DNA from: Planctomycetota bacterium
GTDB taxonomy: Bacteria > Planctomycetota > J058 > J103
Assembly: GCA_026004615.1 (NCBI GenBank)
Contig: BPJM01000004.1
Span: 186,001 to 250,000, forward strand
Length of the DNA stretch: 64,000 nt
Direction: 5' to 3'
Within the stretch, counting starts at the first letter, position 1, and the number at the start of each line of letters is the position of its first letter. The notes below the pieces were generated by a model that had not been told where the DNA came from, ran no database searches, and was given only the letters and a program-made list of their open reading frames with translations. Positions 25,211 through 34,077 of the stretch are shown piece by piece. The translations under genes and the position numbers were made by a program.

Positions 25211-26650
25211 TCAGCGGTGGGGCGCGCAGTCGCCCGCGGGCAGCTGCGCCGGGCCCGCCGGCGGCGGGCCGAAACGCGCCCGCACCAGCGCCAGCGCCTG
25301 TTCTGGACTCTGGACCTCGCCTTCGAGCTGGGCGTCCTCGACCGCTCGCAGCATCTGGGCGAAGGCCGGACCGGGTCGGTAGCCGGCGCGGATCAGGTCG
25401 TGGCCGGTGAGCAGGCGCGGCGGGCGCAGCGCCTGCGCTTCTCCTTCGGCGCGATAGGCACGGAGCCGCTCCCGGCAGAACCAGTAGTTGTCCAGCTTGC
25501 CATGGCTGGCCAGGCAATCCGCGCGGTGCAGCTCCAGGTGCAGCTCCGCGGTGGGGCGGCGCAAGAACCGCTTGAGCGTGGAGGCGCGCATGTTGCGCAC
25601 CTCCATGAAGCGCAGGTGCTCGCGCACCAGCTCCGCCACCACCGCGCGCAGCTTGCCCGGTGCCCGCAGCCGCGCCAGCACCTGCTCCGCCATCGCAGCG
25701 CCGAGCGCGGCGTGTCCGTCGAAGCGGATGCGCTCGGCACGCCGGAAGGTGGGCGGCTTGCCGATATCGTGCAACAGCGCCGCCCAGGCCAGCTCCGCCG
25801 GCGGTTCTTCGGGCAGATGCTGCATGACGAGCAGCTGGTGGTTCCAGCAGTCGCCCTCCGGGTGGTACTCCGGGGGCTGCTCGACCCCGGCGAGCGCGTC
25901 GACCTCGGGCAGCAGCACCCGCAGCAGTCCGGTCTGCTTCATGAGCTGCAGGCCGGCCACCCGTCCCGGCGCGACGATCAGGCGCGTCAGCTCCGGCAAG
26001 AGCCGCTCCGGCGCCACCTGCCGCACCAGCTCTGCGTGCGCGCGCACCGCGGCCAGGGTTGCCGGCTCGATCGTGAACCCCAGCTCGGCGGCCAGCCGCA
26101 CCGCGCGCACCAGCCGCAGGTGATCCTCGCGCATGCGTGCGGCCGGATCCCCGATGGCGCGGATGGTGCGCGCGGCCAGATCGGCGCGGCCGCCCACGAA
26201 GTCGAGCACTTCGCCGCTGAGCGGGTCCTCGAACAACGCGTTGATGGTGAAATCGCGCCGCAGCGCATCCTCTTCGGGGCCGACGAAGCGGACGGTGCTA
26301 GGCCGCCGGCCGTCCACATAGGCATCATCGCTGCGGAAGGTGGCGACCTCGATCGGGCCCGCCCGGCTCAGCACCACGACCACGCCGAAGCGCGCCCCCA
26401 CCGCCACCGTGCGCCGGAACAGGGCCTGGACCTGCTCGGGGCGCGCGCTGGTCGCGACGTCGAAGTCGTGCGGAGTGCGGCCGAGCAGCCGATCGCGCAC
26501 GCAGCCGCCGGCCAGGTAGGCGATGTGCCCCGCCGCCTGCAGCCGCGCGCAGATGGCGCGCGCCACCGCGCGCGCCCGCCGGGTGTGCCCGCCGCTCGGC
26601 GGCGCCGCAGGGATCCGCTGGGCGCTTGCTTCCCTCACCGTTCGCTCCAT
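25211..26650 (-). CDS. CCA tRNA nucleotidyltransferase / poly(A) polymerase family protein
   Basis: 479 aa. Class II nucleotidyltransferase head: YLAGGCVRDRLLGRTPHDFDVATSA is split over residues 44-68 with the DxD pair; DALRRDFTINALF and LRLVRAVRLAAELGF follow. The C-terminal half contains an HD-type motif (ALLHDIGKP), seen in CCA-adding enzymes with an HD domain. It would add or repair tRNA 3' CCA ends, or polyadenylate RNA; family-level motifs do not separate these. The one tRNA in this window already encodes CCA, so repair or polyadenylation is a likely role. Convergent with the DUF2332 gene. Confidence 0.85.
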   Translation of the reverse strand: MERTVREASAQRIPAAPPSGGHTRRARAVARAICARLQAAGHIAYLAGGCVRDRLLGRTPHDFDVATSARPEQVQALFRRTVAVGARFGVVVVLSRAGPIEVATFRSDDAYVDGRRPSTVRFVGPEEDALRRDFTINALFEDPLSGEVLDFVGGRADLAARTIRAIGDPAARMREDHLRLVRAVRLAAELGFTIEPATLAAVRAHAELVRQVAPERLLPELTRLIVAPGRVAGLQLMKQTGLLRVLLPEVDALAGVEQPPEYHPEGDCWNHQLLVMQHLPEEPPAELAWAALLHDIGKPPTFRRAERIRFDGHAALGAAMAEQVLARLRAPGKLRAVVAELVREHLRFMEVRNMRASTLKRFLRRPTAELHLELHRADCLASHGKLDNYWFCRERLRAYRAEGEAQALRPPRLLTGHDLIRAGYRPGPAFAQMLRAVEDAQLEGEVQSPEQALALVRARFGPPPAGPAQLPAGDCAPHR

Positions 26651-26655
26651 ACAAT
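26626..26655 (+). promoter_or_regulatory. Putative promoter of lemA
   Basis: TTGCTT, 18 bases, TACAAT (5 of 6). It overlaps the first codons of the divergent CCA-adding gene, and the predicted start near 26662 leaves a leader of about 60 bases with GGGAGG before the lemA ATG. Confidence 0.5.
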
Positions 26656-26722
26656 CCGGCAGCGCTTGCGCCCCGGTGCAGCGGGATCTGCGCGCTGCGG
26701 GATCGACAGGGAGGTCTCAGCC

Positions 26723-27286
26723 ATGCCCGGTGTCCTGATCGCCCTCGCCGTGCTGGTCGGGCTCGGCATCCTCGTCTTTTTCGCCTTCGTCAGCTTGTAC
26801 AACGGCCTGGTGCGCGGCCGCAACAAGGTGGACGCCTCGTGGGCGCAGATCGAGGTGCAGCTCAAGCGGCGCCACGACCTGATCCCCAACCTGGTCGAGA
26901 CCTGCAAGGGCTACATGAAGCACGAGAGGGAGGTCCTGGAGAACATCGCGCGCGCCCGCTCGGGCCTGCTCTCGGGCAATCCCGCCGAGGCGGCGCAGGC
27001 CAACGCCCAGCTCAACGCAGGGTTGCGCTCGCTCATGGCGGTGGTGGAGAACTACCCCGAACTCAAGGCGGATGAGAACTTTCACAAGCTGCACGAGGAG
27101 CTGACGCAGACCGAGAACGCCATCTCGCACGCCCGCCAGGACTACAACGCCGCGGTCCTGCAGTACAACAACCAGACCCAGATGATCCCCAGCAATATCG
27201 TCGCCGCGATGTTCAACTTCAAGCCGCGGGAGTTCTTCGAGGTCGAGGCGCCCGAGGAGCGCAAGGCGGTCCAGGTCAAGTTCTAG
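26723..27286 (+). CDS. lemA: LemA family membrane protein
   Basis: 187 aa, standard length. One N-terminal membrane helix (residues 4-24), then the signature SLYNGLVRGRNKVDASWAQI and VQLKRRHDLIPNLVETCKGY, and the four-helix bundle through ENFHKLHEELTQTENAISHARQDYN (residues about 114-138). The C-terminal FNFKPREFFEVE is typical. LemA proteins are inner-membrane proteins of poorly known function, often near M48 or TPM-domain genes; none is present here. ATG 26723 is preceded by GGGAGG. Confidence 0.92.
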   Translation: MPGVLIALAVLVGLGILVFFAFVSLYNGLVRGRNKVDASWAQIEVQLKRRHDLIPNLVETCKGYMKHEREVLENIARARSGLLSGNPAEAAQANAQLNAGLRSLMAVVENYPELKADENFHKLHEELTQTENAISHARQDYNAAVLQYNNQTQMIPSNIVAAMFNFKPREFFEVEAPEERKAVQVKF

Positions 27287-27365
27287 CGCGCAGGCGCGAT
27301 CCGCCGGCCCGCCGCAAGGGGCCGAGCCCAGCGACAGAGGCAGGTTCCGCGGCGAAGGCGCCGCA

Positions 27366-27395
27366 GCGCCGGGCCGCGCCGCCGCGGCCCGGCGC
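27366..27395. terminator. Perfect 13-bp GC hairpin between convergent genes
   Basis: Arm 27366-27378 (GCGCCGGGCCGCG) and arm 27383-27395 are exact reverse complements with a four-base loop. It lies between lemA and the leftward small gene and has no T-run on either strand. It is a likely bidirectional terminator or mRNA-end stabiliser. Confidence 0.5.
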
Positions 27396-27424
27396 GCAGC
27401 TGCCGGCCTCGGGCCCGCGCCGGC

Positions 27425-27829
27425 CTAGTTCAGGGAGTAGCTGCCGGGGCTCGCCTCCAGATGGGCGTGCGGGATGAGTGCGATGTCGAAGGGCTGCTCG
27501 GTATCGAGCCAGTGCAGGATGTGGCCGATCGCGCCCAGCACGGCGCGGTTGTTCTCCGCCTGCGGGACCCACTTGGAGACGCGGAAGCGCAGCCGCCGCG
27601 AGCCGCCCGCTGCCGTCGGCTGCGGGCCTGCCTCGGCCTGTTCCGGCGCCGGCCCGCTGAGATCGACCGAGAACTCGCGTCCCTCGCGGTACCAGCCGAT
27701 CACGTCGCGGATCGCGTCGATCGTCTTGAACTTGTTCTTGAGCAAGGTGACCAGCTCTTCGCCCTCGCGAGCCTTCTTGATAAAGTAGACCTTCTTCAGC
27801 ACCCTGCTGTCCGCATCGGGTTGGTCCAT
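27425..27829 (-). CDS. Unknown small cytosolic protein
   Basis: 134 aa, family not recognised. Soluble, mixed charge: a Lys-rich N-terminal part (VLKKVYFIKKAREGEELVT), a short Pro/Gly/Gln linker near residue 65, then FRVSKWVPQAENNRAVLGAI and LDTEQPFDIALIPHAHL. No signal peptide, membrane helix or metal motif. ATG 27829 has GGGGAG nine bases upstream. A 20-bp palindrome 27-46 bases upstream of the ATG could control it. It is flanked by a hairpin on its 3' side, so it is probably a single-gene transcript. Confidence 0.55.
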   Translation of the reverse strand: MDQPDADSRVLKKVYFIKKAREGEELVTLLKNKFKTIDAIRDVIGWYREGREFSVDLSGPAPEQAEAGPQPTAAGGSRRLRFRVSKWVPQAENNRAVLGAIGHILHWLDTEQPFDIALIPHAHLEASPGSYSLN

Positions 27830-27855
27830 GGTGGCTCCCCGGAGCTGGGTTCAGC

Positions 27856-27875
27856 GGGTTGCCCGCGGGCAACCC
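27856..27875. promoter_or_regulatory. Perfect 20-bp palindrome, operator-like
   Basis: GGGTTGCCCG followed by its exact reverse complement, with no spacer. It lies upstream of the leftward 134-aa gene and about 100 bases before a perfect TATAAT facing the other way. The two-fold symmetry and location suit a dimeric repressor site, though an RNA hairpin is also possible. Confidence 0.4.
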
Positions 27876-27976
27876 CGTCACCCCCATCTTTCGGACTGGC
27901 ACCGGGGCGATCTTGATCGGGTCGCGACGAGGCTGCGGCGGCCCGCCGCCGCCTGGCGGCCGCGGCAGCAACTCTC

Positions 27977-27982
27977 TATAAT
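27977..27982 (+). promoter_or_regulatory. Perfect TATAAT -10 element for the histone-like gene
   Basis: A consensus -10 in DNA of very high GC, 129 bases before the GTG of the histone-H1-like gene. No good -35 is found 16-18 bases upstream, so an activator may be needed or the leader promoter may lie elsewhere in this 281-bp gap. Confidence 0.4.
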
Positions 27983-28110
27983 CCAGCGGCATCGGGCAGA
28001 AGGACGTCGGCCCCTCGTCCGATCATCCGGATACGGTGGAAAGGGCATCGGGCCGCGGCCAGCCCGAGCTGTCCCGACAGAGGATACAGAGGATATAGAG
28101 CAAGGGCATC

Positions 28111-29214
28111 GTGAGCGCGAAGTCGAGCCGAACGCGGAGCGGACGCGGCGGCCCCGCAGCGGGTGAGCGCGGCCGCAAGACCGCGCGCAGCAAGGAGACC
28201 GCCTCCAGGCGGACAGCCGGCCGGGCCGGGCGCAAGGCGGCGCCGGCCGGGGGGAAGAAGGCGAAGAAGGCCAGCAAGTCCACGCCCAGGGCGAGCAGGA
28301 CCGCGAAGAAGACCTCCGCCACCGCGGCGAAGAGGACCACTGCCCCGGCGGCGAGGAAGAAGGCTGCCCCGACGGCCAGGAAGAAGGCTGAGAAAGCCGG
28401 CAAGAAGGGGGCCCGGGCACCGGCGCGCGCCGCCGCCCGGCGAGAGGGCGCGGCCGGCAAGCGCGCCGCGGCGGCCAAGGGGGCGCAGGCGCGGGGTGCG
28501 GCGGCGAAGGCGGCGCGGGGTGCGGCGGCGCAGCCGCCCGCTCGCCAGCGGCGCGAGGCGGCGGCGCGGCGGCGCGCGGAGGCGGCCGCCGCGGCCGACT
28601 CGGCGCTGCCCGCGCTGCCACCCCCCCAGCCCGCCGAGGGCGTGACGGAGATCGCCGCGGCGACCCCGGGCAGCCAGCCGGCGCTCGCGATCGTGCCCTC
28701 CTCGGTGCCGCCGCCCAAGAAGCGGACCCGCTTTTCGCGCCGCAGCTCTCCCATGGGCAAGAAGCGCCAGGAGATGGTGTTCGAGGGGCCGCCGCCGGTG
28801 CTCACTCCCGAGCTGCCCGAGCTGCCGGTGCGGCGGGGCCGCGGTGCGGAGCGCCCGAGCGTGCTGGAGGCGAACACCGAGTTTTACGCCGCGCTGCAGG
28901 AGCGCGACATCGGGCGCATGTCGCGGGCGTGGGCGCACGACGCGACGGTGCGTTGCGCGCAGCCCAACGGCGTATTGTTGCGCGGCTGGGAGGAGGTGCG
29001 CAACGGCTTCGAGCAGATCTTCTCGGTCGACCGGCCGTGCCGGGTCGAGCTGACGCAGATCTATGCGGAGCAGAGCGAAGATCTGGCGCACGTCTCGCTG
29101 GTCGAGCGTGTCAGCATGCCGCAGGTCTCCCGGCCGCGCACCGAGCACCCGGCCACCAACGTCTTCCGCTGGCAGGACGGCCGCTGGCTGGTGATCCTGC
29201 ACCACGCGACCTAG
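28111..29214 (+). CDS. Histone-H1-like Lys/Ala-rich tail fused to an NTF2/SnoaL-like domain
   Basis: 367 aa. Residues 1 to about 165 are low complexity, dominated by Lys, Ala, Arg and Pro in AKK/KKA/KAA repeats, similar to bacterial H1-like nucleoid proteins and eukaryotic H1 tails. Residues about 247-367 form a SnoaL/ketosteroid-isomerase-like unit: SVLEANTEFYAALQERDIGR, WAHDATVRCAQPNG, GWEEVRNGFEQIF, and a final VFRWQDGRWLVILHHAT. The tail would bind DNA or RNA; the second domain could bind a small ligand or dimerise. GTG 28111 follows AAGGG. I do not know a described protein with this arrangement. Confidence 0.65.
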   Translation: MSAKSSRTRSGRGGPAAGERGRKTARSKETASRRTAGRAGRKAAPAGGKKAKKASKSTPRASRTAKKTSATAAKRTTAPAARKKAAPTARKKAEKAGKKGARAPARAAARREGAAGKRAAAAKGAQARGAAAKAARGAAAQPPARQRREAAARRRAEAAAAADSALPALPPPQPAEGVTEIAAATPGSQPALAIVPSSVPPPKKRTRFSRRSSPMGKKRQEMVFEGPPPVLTPELPELPVRRGRGAERPSVLEANTEFYAALQERDIGRMSRAWAHDATVRCAQPNGVLLRGWEEVRNGFEQIFSVDRPCRVELTQIYAEQSEDLAHVSLVERVSMPQVSRPRTEHPATNVFRWQDGRWLVILHHAT

Positions 29215-29325
29215 CAGGCGGCGGGCCCCGGTCCGGGCGAGCACGGGCCTGCGCGGCAGTTGCTGCGGAGCGGGCGCCGGCGGGGGCGGGCGTGCGGAGC
29301 CGCCGAAGGCCGGGGTCGAGGGCCC

Positions 29326-31275
29326 TCAGGGCTGTTGCTCGGGCAACCAGCGGTTGAGCCGCAGCGCGTGGTAGGCCGCTGCGTCGAGCAGCAGCAACTG
29401 TTGTTCCAGCCGGTCGAGCTCGGCCGGATCGGTGCTGCCGCCCGCCTCTCGGCGGCCGCGCAGATCGTGCAGCACGTAGCCCTGGGCGCGGACCAGGCCC
29501 ACGGTGCCCCGCCCGCCGATCAGCGCCCAGCCTGGCGGCGGGCCGAGCAGCGAGCTGCCGAGCGCCGCGTAAGGGGTGTCGAATCCGAGCAGCTCGATGA
29601 GCGTGGGCAGCACGTCCAGTTGCGAGCAGATCCGGTCGTCGCGCCGCGCTGCCAGTCGCCCCGGCGCGTACAACAACAGCGGCACGCGGTAGCGCTGCTC
29701 GAAGGTGCGGCCGCGGGTGCCGTGGCCATCGAGTCCGCGGACCGCGTGATCGCCGAACAGCACGAAGGCGGTGTGCGGAAACCACGGCTGCTCGCGTGCC
29801 TGGCGCATGAATTCGCCCAGTGCCCAATCCGCATAGCGCAGCGTCGCCAGATAGGCCTCGCGGCTCATGGGGCGGTGCGCCGGGGCGGCGCGGAACGGCG
29901 GGCCCGGATCGGGGAAGGGCTCGTGCGTGGTGCCGGTCAGCAGCGCGAGTGCGAACGGCTCGGGCAGCGCCTGCAGCCGCTGCAGCGCGAACAGGAACAG
30001 GTCATAATCCCAGCCGGTCTTGGAGGAGGTCGGATCGGGGTAGGACCGGCGCAGCGGCACCGATTCCCCGCTCCAGTAGTGCTCGAAGCCGAGCATGGCC
30101 GCGACCGCGTCGTGCCGCCAGGCGCGCGCCGGGGCGGGGTGGGCGAGCGCGGTCGCATAGCCGCGGGTGCGTGCGAGGTGGCCGAAGCGGCTGGCGCGGC
30201 TCATGCTGCTCGGCCCGCGTCCCAGCCGCGCCGTGCCCGGTAGCTGGGGCAGCCCCGCGAACGCCGCCACCAGCGCATCGGTGCTGGTCGTGCCCACGGC
30301 GTAGCAGCGGGAGAACAGCACCCCGCCGGCGGCGAGCGCGTCGAAGTGGGGCGTGGCACTGGGCGTGGCGCCGAGGGCGCCGATCGCCTCCGGGTCCCAG
30401 CTCTCCAGCGCGATCACGACCACGTTGCGCACCAGCGCCGGCCCGTGATGCCGCCGGCAGAACGGATAGTCGGGCTCGCCCTCCGGCAGCCAGTCCCGCA
30501 CGGCCCGCAGCGCCTGGGCGGCTCCATGCTGGCGCACGAGTCCTCCGAGCGCGGCATACGCGCCGTGCAGCGCGGTGAACACGCCGTTGAGCGCGAGGTT
30601 GGCCTGGGCTTCGCTTCCGGCGCGGAAGGCATCGATCACGCCCATGGGGGCGCCGCTGGCGAGATGGCCGCGCGCCGCCGCCAGCAGCCCGCCCAGCAGC
30701 AGCGCCCACACCAGGCACTGCTGCCCCAGCGAGCCCGGGGGGCGCTCGGGCCGGCGCAACACCGCCCGCCACACCAGCGCCGCTGCCAGCACGCCGCCGA
30801 GCGCCAGCGCCACGGCCAGCGCGTGCCGCCGCAGCTGCGCGGGGTTGGTGTCCTGCGCCAGCAGGTCCCAGTCGAACGCCAGATGGCGCCCCAGGTAGAA
30901 CACGAAGTTCACATCCGCGACCAGCACCGCCACCATGAGGCCGGTCAGCGCCAGGCCCACCCAGGCCCAAGCCGTGAACCAGCCGCGGCTGCCGAACGGT
31001 CGGACCACCGCCGGCAGGTGCATGAGGCCCACCGGCAGCAGCAACACCATGGCGATCGCGGCCAGATCGAAGCGCAGCCCGAACAGCACTGCCTCTGCCA
31101 GTTCCGCGGGCTCGAGCTGGGCGAACAGCGCGCGGTTGTCGAGGTACAGATACAGCCGCGCGGCCGAGAACAACGCCAGCGCGCAGCCGAGCAACCGCAG
31201 CGTCTTGCCGAGCCGCGACAGCGCCCGCTGCGGCTGGCCCCGCTCCAGCGCCTGCTGGCCCGTCTGTCCGCGCAT
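29326..31275 (-). CDS. LTA-synthase/phosphoglycerol-transferase-like membrane sulfatase-fold protein
   Basis: 649 aa. Around five N-terminal membrane helices (about residues 25-200) precede an extracytoplasmic sulfatase-fold domain. Catalytic landmarks: VVVIALESWD with the metal-binding Glu, AVGTTSTDALVAAFAGLP with the nucleophilic Thr, TTHEPF and FVLFGDHAVRG. The family transfers phosphoglycerol or phosphoethanolamine groups from lipids to surface glycans (LtaS, OpgB, EptA-type). In a Gram-negative-type cell a glucan- or lipid-modifying role is more likely than lipoteichoic acid. Stands alone, convergent with the histone-like gene. Confidence 0.82.
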   Translation of the reverse strand: MRGQTGQQALERGQPQRALSRLGKTLRLLGCALALFSAARLYLYLDNRALFAQLEPAELAEAVLFGLRFDLAAIAMVLLLPVGLMHLPAVVRPFGSRGWFTAWAWVGLALTGLMVAVLVADVNFVFYLGRHLAFDWDLLAQDTNPAQLRRHALAVALALGGVLAAALVWRAVLRRPERPPGSLGQQCLVWALLLGGLLAAARGHLASGAPMGVIDAFRAGSEAQANLALNGVFTALHGAYAALGGLVRQHGAAQALRAVRDWLPEGEPDYPFCRRHHGPALVRNVVVIALESWDPEAIGALGATPSATPHFDALAAGGVLFSRCYAVGTTSTDALVAAFAGLPQLPGTARLGRGPSSMSRASRFGHLARTRGYATALAHPAPARAWRHDAVAAMLGFEHYWSGESVPLRRSYPDPTSSKTGWDYDLFLFALQRLQALPEPFALALLTGTTHEPFPDPGPPFRAAPAHRPMSREAYLATLRYADWALGEFMRQAREQPWFPHTAFVLFGDHAVRGLDGHGTRGRTFEQRYRVPLLLYAPGRLAARRDDRICSQLDVLPTLIELLGFDTPYAALGSSLLGPPPGWALIGGRGTVGLVRAQGYVLHDLRGRREAGGSTDPAELDRLEQQLLLLDAAAYHALRLNRWLPEQQP

Positions 31276-31397
31276 CGCCCTGCTCCGACCTCCCTGCCGC
31301 TGCCGGGTGCCAAGCCCCCGCCGCCGGGCAGGCAGCGACGCCCTGGGGGTGCGGATCCTACCCGAGCCGCCGTCGCCGGCAAGGGGGCGTGGCTGAG

Positions 31398-31426
31398 TTG
31401 ACGGGCTCGAGCGAGACCGCTAGACT
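31398..31426 (+). promoter_or_regulatory. Putative promoter of the peptide transporter operon, leaderless geometry
   Basis: TTGACG, 17 bases, TAGACT, then only eight bases to the ATG at 31435. The predicted transcription start coincides with the start codon. Confidence 0.55.
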
Positions 31427-31434
31427 CCGCGCCC

Positions 31435-33027
31435 ATGCGGAGGCCTCGGGGGGGTGTGCGCTGGGCGGCCGCGCTCGGGGCGGCGCTGCTCGCCGGCAGC
31501 GGCTGTGATTGCACCGGCGGTGGCGGGAGCGCGGCCGCCCGCCAGGCGGTGTTCGTCTACGCGCGCGGGGCCGATGCGGTCACGCTCGATCCGCAGAAGA
31601 TCGACGACGGCGAGTCGGTGCTGGTCGCGGCCAACCTGTTCGAGGGGCTGGTGCGCTACGCCGAAGAGGGCGTCGCCCTCGAGCCGGCGCTGGCGACGCG
31701 CTGGGAGCGGAGCAGCGACGGGCTGCGCTGGACGTTCGAGCTGCGCTCGGGAGTGCGCTTCCATGACGGGGAGCCGTTCGATGCCGAAGCGGTCGCCTAC
31801 ACCTTCCGGCGCATCCTCGACCCGCAGCATCCCCAGCACGACGCCGAAATCCTGAACGAGGCGCTGTATGCGGACATCGCTGCGGTCGAGGTGCTGGACC
31901 CGCACCGGGTGCGCTTCCGGCTGCGGCGGCCGGTGGCGCCGGAGCTGTTCCTGGGCAATCTCGCCGTGTATACCGCGTTCATCGTCCCGCCCCGCGCGCT
32001 TGCCCGCGATCCGGTCGGCTTCGGCCGCCGGCCGGTCGGCACCGGTCCGTTCATCCTGGAGCGCTGGCAGGCCGATCAGCGCATCGAGCTCCGCGCCAAT
32101 CCGCAATACTGGGGCGGCGCACCGGCGATCGAGCGCGCGGTGGTGCTGGCGATCAAGGAGAACAGCTCCCGGCGCCAGCTGCTCGAGAGCGGCCAGGTCC
32201 ATGCGATCGACGGCGTCAACCCGGTGGACGTCGAGCGGCTGCGGGGGCTGCCCGGGGTCGAGGTGTTGGTGGAGCCGGGTATGTCGGTCGGCTACCTGGC
32301 GTTCAACTGCCGGCGCCCGCCGCTGGATCGCCCCGAGGTGCGGCGAGCGCTGGCGCTGGCGATCGACCGCGAGGCGATCGTGCGGCTCAACTTCCACGGG
32401 CTGGCGGCGCCGGCGGTGCAGATCACCCCGCCGAGCGTGTTGCCCCCGCCCGCCGGCGCCGCCCCGCCGCGGCGCGACCTGGCGCAGGCACGCCGCCTGC
32501 TCGCCGGGGCGGGCCTCGCGCCCGAGGCCCTGCGGTTCACGCTCTGGGCGATGCCCAATCCACGGCCGTATCTGCCCGAGCCGAAGAAGACCGCGCAGCT
32601 CATCCAGGATCAGCTCGGCGAGCTCGGCGTGCGCTGTGAGATCGTGACCTACCCCTGGGACGTCTACCTCAACAAGACCCGGCAGGGCGAGCACGATCTG
32701 TGCCTGCTCGGCTGGACCGCGGATGTCGCCGACCCGGACAACTTTCTGTTCGTGTTCTTCCACAGCGCCAACCGCGGCGGCACCAACTTCAGCTTCTTTT
32801 CGGACGCCGCGCTGGATGAGCGGCTGGTGGCCGCCCAGCTCGAGGGCGATCCGGCCGCGCGCCGGCGCAGCTACCTCGAGATCGAGGCGCGGCTCAGGGA
32901 GCTGGTGCCGCTGGTGCCGTTGGTCCACCCGCAGCAGCTCGGCGCGCAGCGCGCGGGACTGCGCGGGCTGCGGCTGCATCCGACGGGGCGCAAGCTGTTC
33001 CACCGGGTGCAGTTCGCGGAGCCGTAG
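31435..33027 (+). CDS. Peptide ABC transporter substrate-binding lipoprotein (SBP family 5)
   Basis: 530 aa. Lipoprotein signal ending ALLAGSGC (Cys24). Family motifs: DAVTLDPQKIDDGES, VAANLFEGLV, WTFELRSGVRFHDGEPFDAEAVAYTF (split across residues 102-127), VGTGPFILERW, and FNCRRPPLDRPEVRRALALAIDR. Binds oligopeptides or related ligands outside the inner membrane and hands them to the permeases encoded next. The gene abuts the first permease with no gap. Ligand not determinable. The promoter lies directly on the ATG, so a leaderless message is likely. Confidence 0.88.
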   Translation: MRRPRGGVRWAAALGAALLAGSGCDCTGGGGSAAARQAVFVYARGADAVTLDPQKIDDGESVLVAANLFEGLVRYAEEGVALEPALATRWERSSDGLRWTFELRSGVRFHDGEPFDAEAVAYTFRRILDPQHPQHDAEILNEALYADIAAVEVLDPHRVRFRLRRPVAPELFLGNLAVYTAFIVPPRALARDPVGFGRRPVGTGPFILERWQADQRIELRANPQYWGGAPAIERAVVLAIKENSSRRQLLESGQVHAIDGVNPVDVERLRGLPGVEVLVEPGMSVGYLAFNCRRPPLDRPEVRRALALAIDREAIVRLNFHGLAAPAVQITPPSVLPPPAGAAPPRRDLAQARRLLAGAGLAPEALRFTLWAMPNPRPYLPEPKKTAQLIQDQLGELGVRCEIVTYPWDVYLNKTRQGEHDLCLLGWTADVADPDNFLFVFFHSANRGGTNFSFFSDAALDERLVAAQLEGDPAARRRSYLEIEARLRELVPLVPLVHPQQLGAQRAGLRGLRLHPTGRKLFHRVQFAEP

Positions 33028-34077
33028 GTGGTCGTCTACGCGCTGCGGCGGCTGTGCCAGGCGGTCCCGGTCCTGCTCGGCGTCAGCCTGGTGGTGGTGC
33101 TGGCGGCGCACCTGGTGCCGGGCTCGCCGGGCGAGTCCTTCGTCGGCGAGAAGGGCACGCCCGAGAAGATCCGCGAGCTCAACGAGGCGCTGGGCTGGTA
33201 CGACCCGCTGCCGGTGCAGTGGGTGCGCTACGTCTGGGGTGCGCTCCACGGCGATCTGGGGCGCTCGTTCGCCAGCCGCCGGCCGGTGGTGGACGAGCTT
33301 GGGGAGCGCATCCCGGCTACCGTCGAGCTGGCGCTGGCGGCTGCTCTGATCGCGGTGCCGCTGGGCATCGGCGCGGGTGTGGCGGCGGCGCTGGCGCACC
33401 GTTTTCCCTGGAGCCTGCTCGACCACGGGCTCAGCGCCCTGGCGCTCGCCGGGATCTCGTTTCCGGTGTTCTGGCTGGGGCTGCTGCTGCAGATCTATGT
33501 CTATCCGGCGCAGCAGCGGTTGGGGCCGCTGAGCGTGCTGGAGCCGGTCACCGGGCTGTATGTCCTGGATGCGGCGCTGGCGGGCGACGCGGCGCTGCTG
33601 GCCGACGCGGCGCTGCACCTGGCGCTGCCGGCGGTGGCGCTGGCGACGATCCCGCTCGCCATCATCGCGCGCATGACGCGCGCGAGCATGCGCGAGGTCC
33701 TGGCCCAGGACTATATCCGCACCGCGCGGGCCAAGGGCCTGGGGCGGGTGCGGGTGGCGCTGCGGCATGCGTTGCGCAACGCGCTGGTGCCGGTGGTGAC
33801 CGTCTCGGGCGTGCAGCTGGCGGCGCTGCTCGGCGGCGCGGTGCTGACCGAGACCGTGTTCCAGTGGCCGGGACTCGGCACCTACATCGTCCGCGCAGCC
33901 CAGAAAAAGGACCTGCCGGCGCTGCAGGGCGCGGTGCTGGTGGTGGCGGTGGTGTTCGTACTCGCCAACCTCGCGGTCGACCTGGCGTATGCCTGGCTCG
34001 ATCCGCGCATCCGGGCGGGCGGGGGCGGGGGGCCGGCGGCGGCACGGGGCGGCGGTGGAGCGGGAGGCGCGCGGTGA
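33028..34077 (+). CDS. Peptide ABC transporter permease, DppB type
   Basis: 349 aa. Six membrane helices with the DppB start (YALRRLCQAVPVLLGVSLVVVLAAHLVPG split over residues 4-32) and the EAA loop DYIRTARAKGLGRVRVALRHALRNAL where the ATPase docks. TVFQWPGLGTYIVRA is typical. An insertion of around 20 residues between helices (PAQQRLGPLSVLEPVTGLYVL) is characteristic of some members. GTG 33028 follows the previous stop directly. The last 20 residues are Gly/Ala repeats. Confidence 0.88.
   Translation: MVVYALRRLCQAVPVLLGVSLVVVLAAHLVPGSPGESFVGEKGTPEKIRELNEALGWYDPLPVQWVRYVWGALHGDLGRSFASRRPVVDELGERIPATVELALAAALIAVPLGIGAGVAAALAHRFPWSLLDHGLSALALAGISFPVFWLGLLLQIYVYPAQQRLGPLSVLEPVTGLYVLDAALAGDAALLADAALHLALPAVALATIPLAIIARMTRASMREVLAQDYIRTARAKGLGRVRVALRHALRNALVPVVTVSGVQLAALLGGAVLTETVFQWPGLGTYIVRAAQKKDLPALQGAVLVVAVVFVLANLAVDLAYAWLDPRIRAGGGGGPAAARGGGGAGGAR

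Noticed and set aside
28160..28600. Repetitive-looking DNA as a CRISPR array or tandem repeat
   Set aside because: The repetition is codon-level low complexity of a Lys/Ala-rich protein; spacing and units are irregular.
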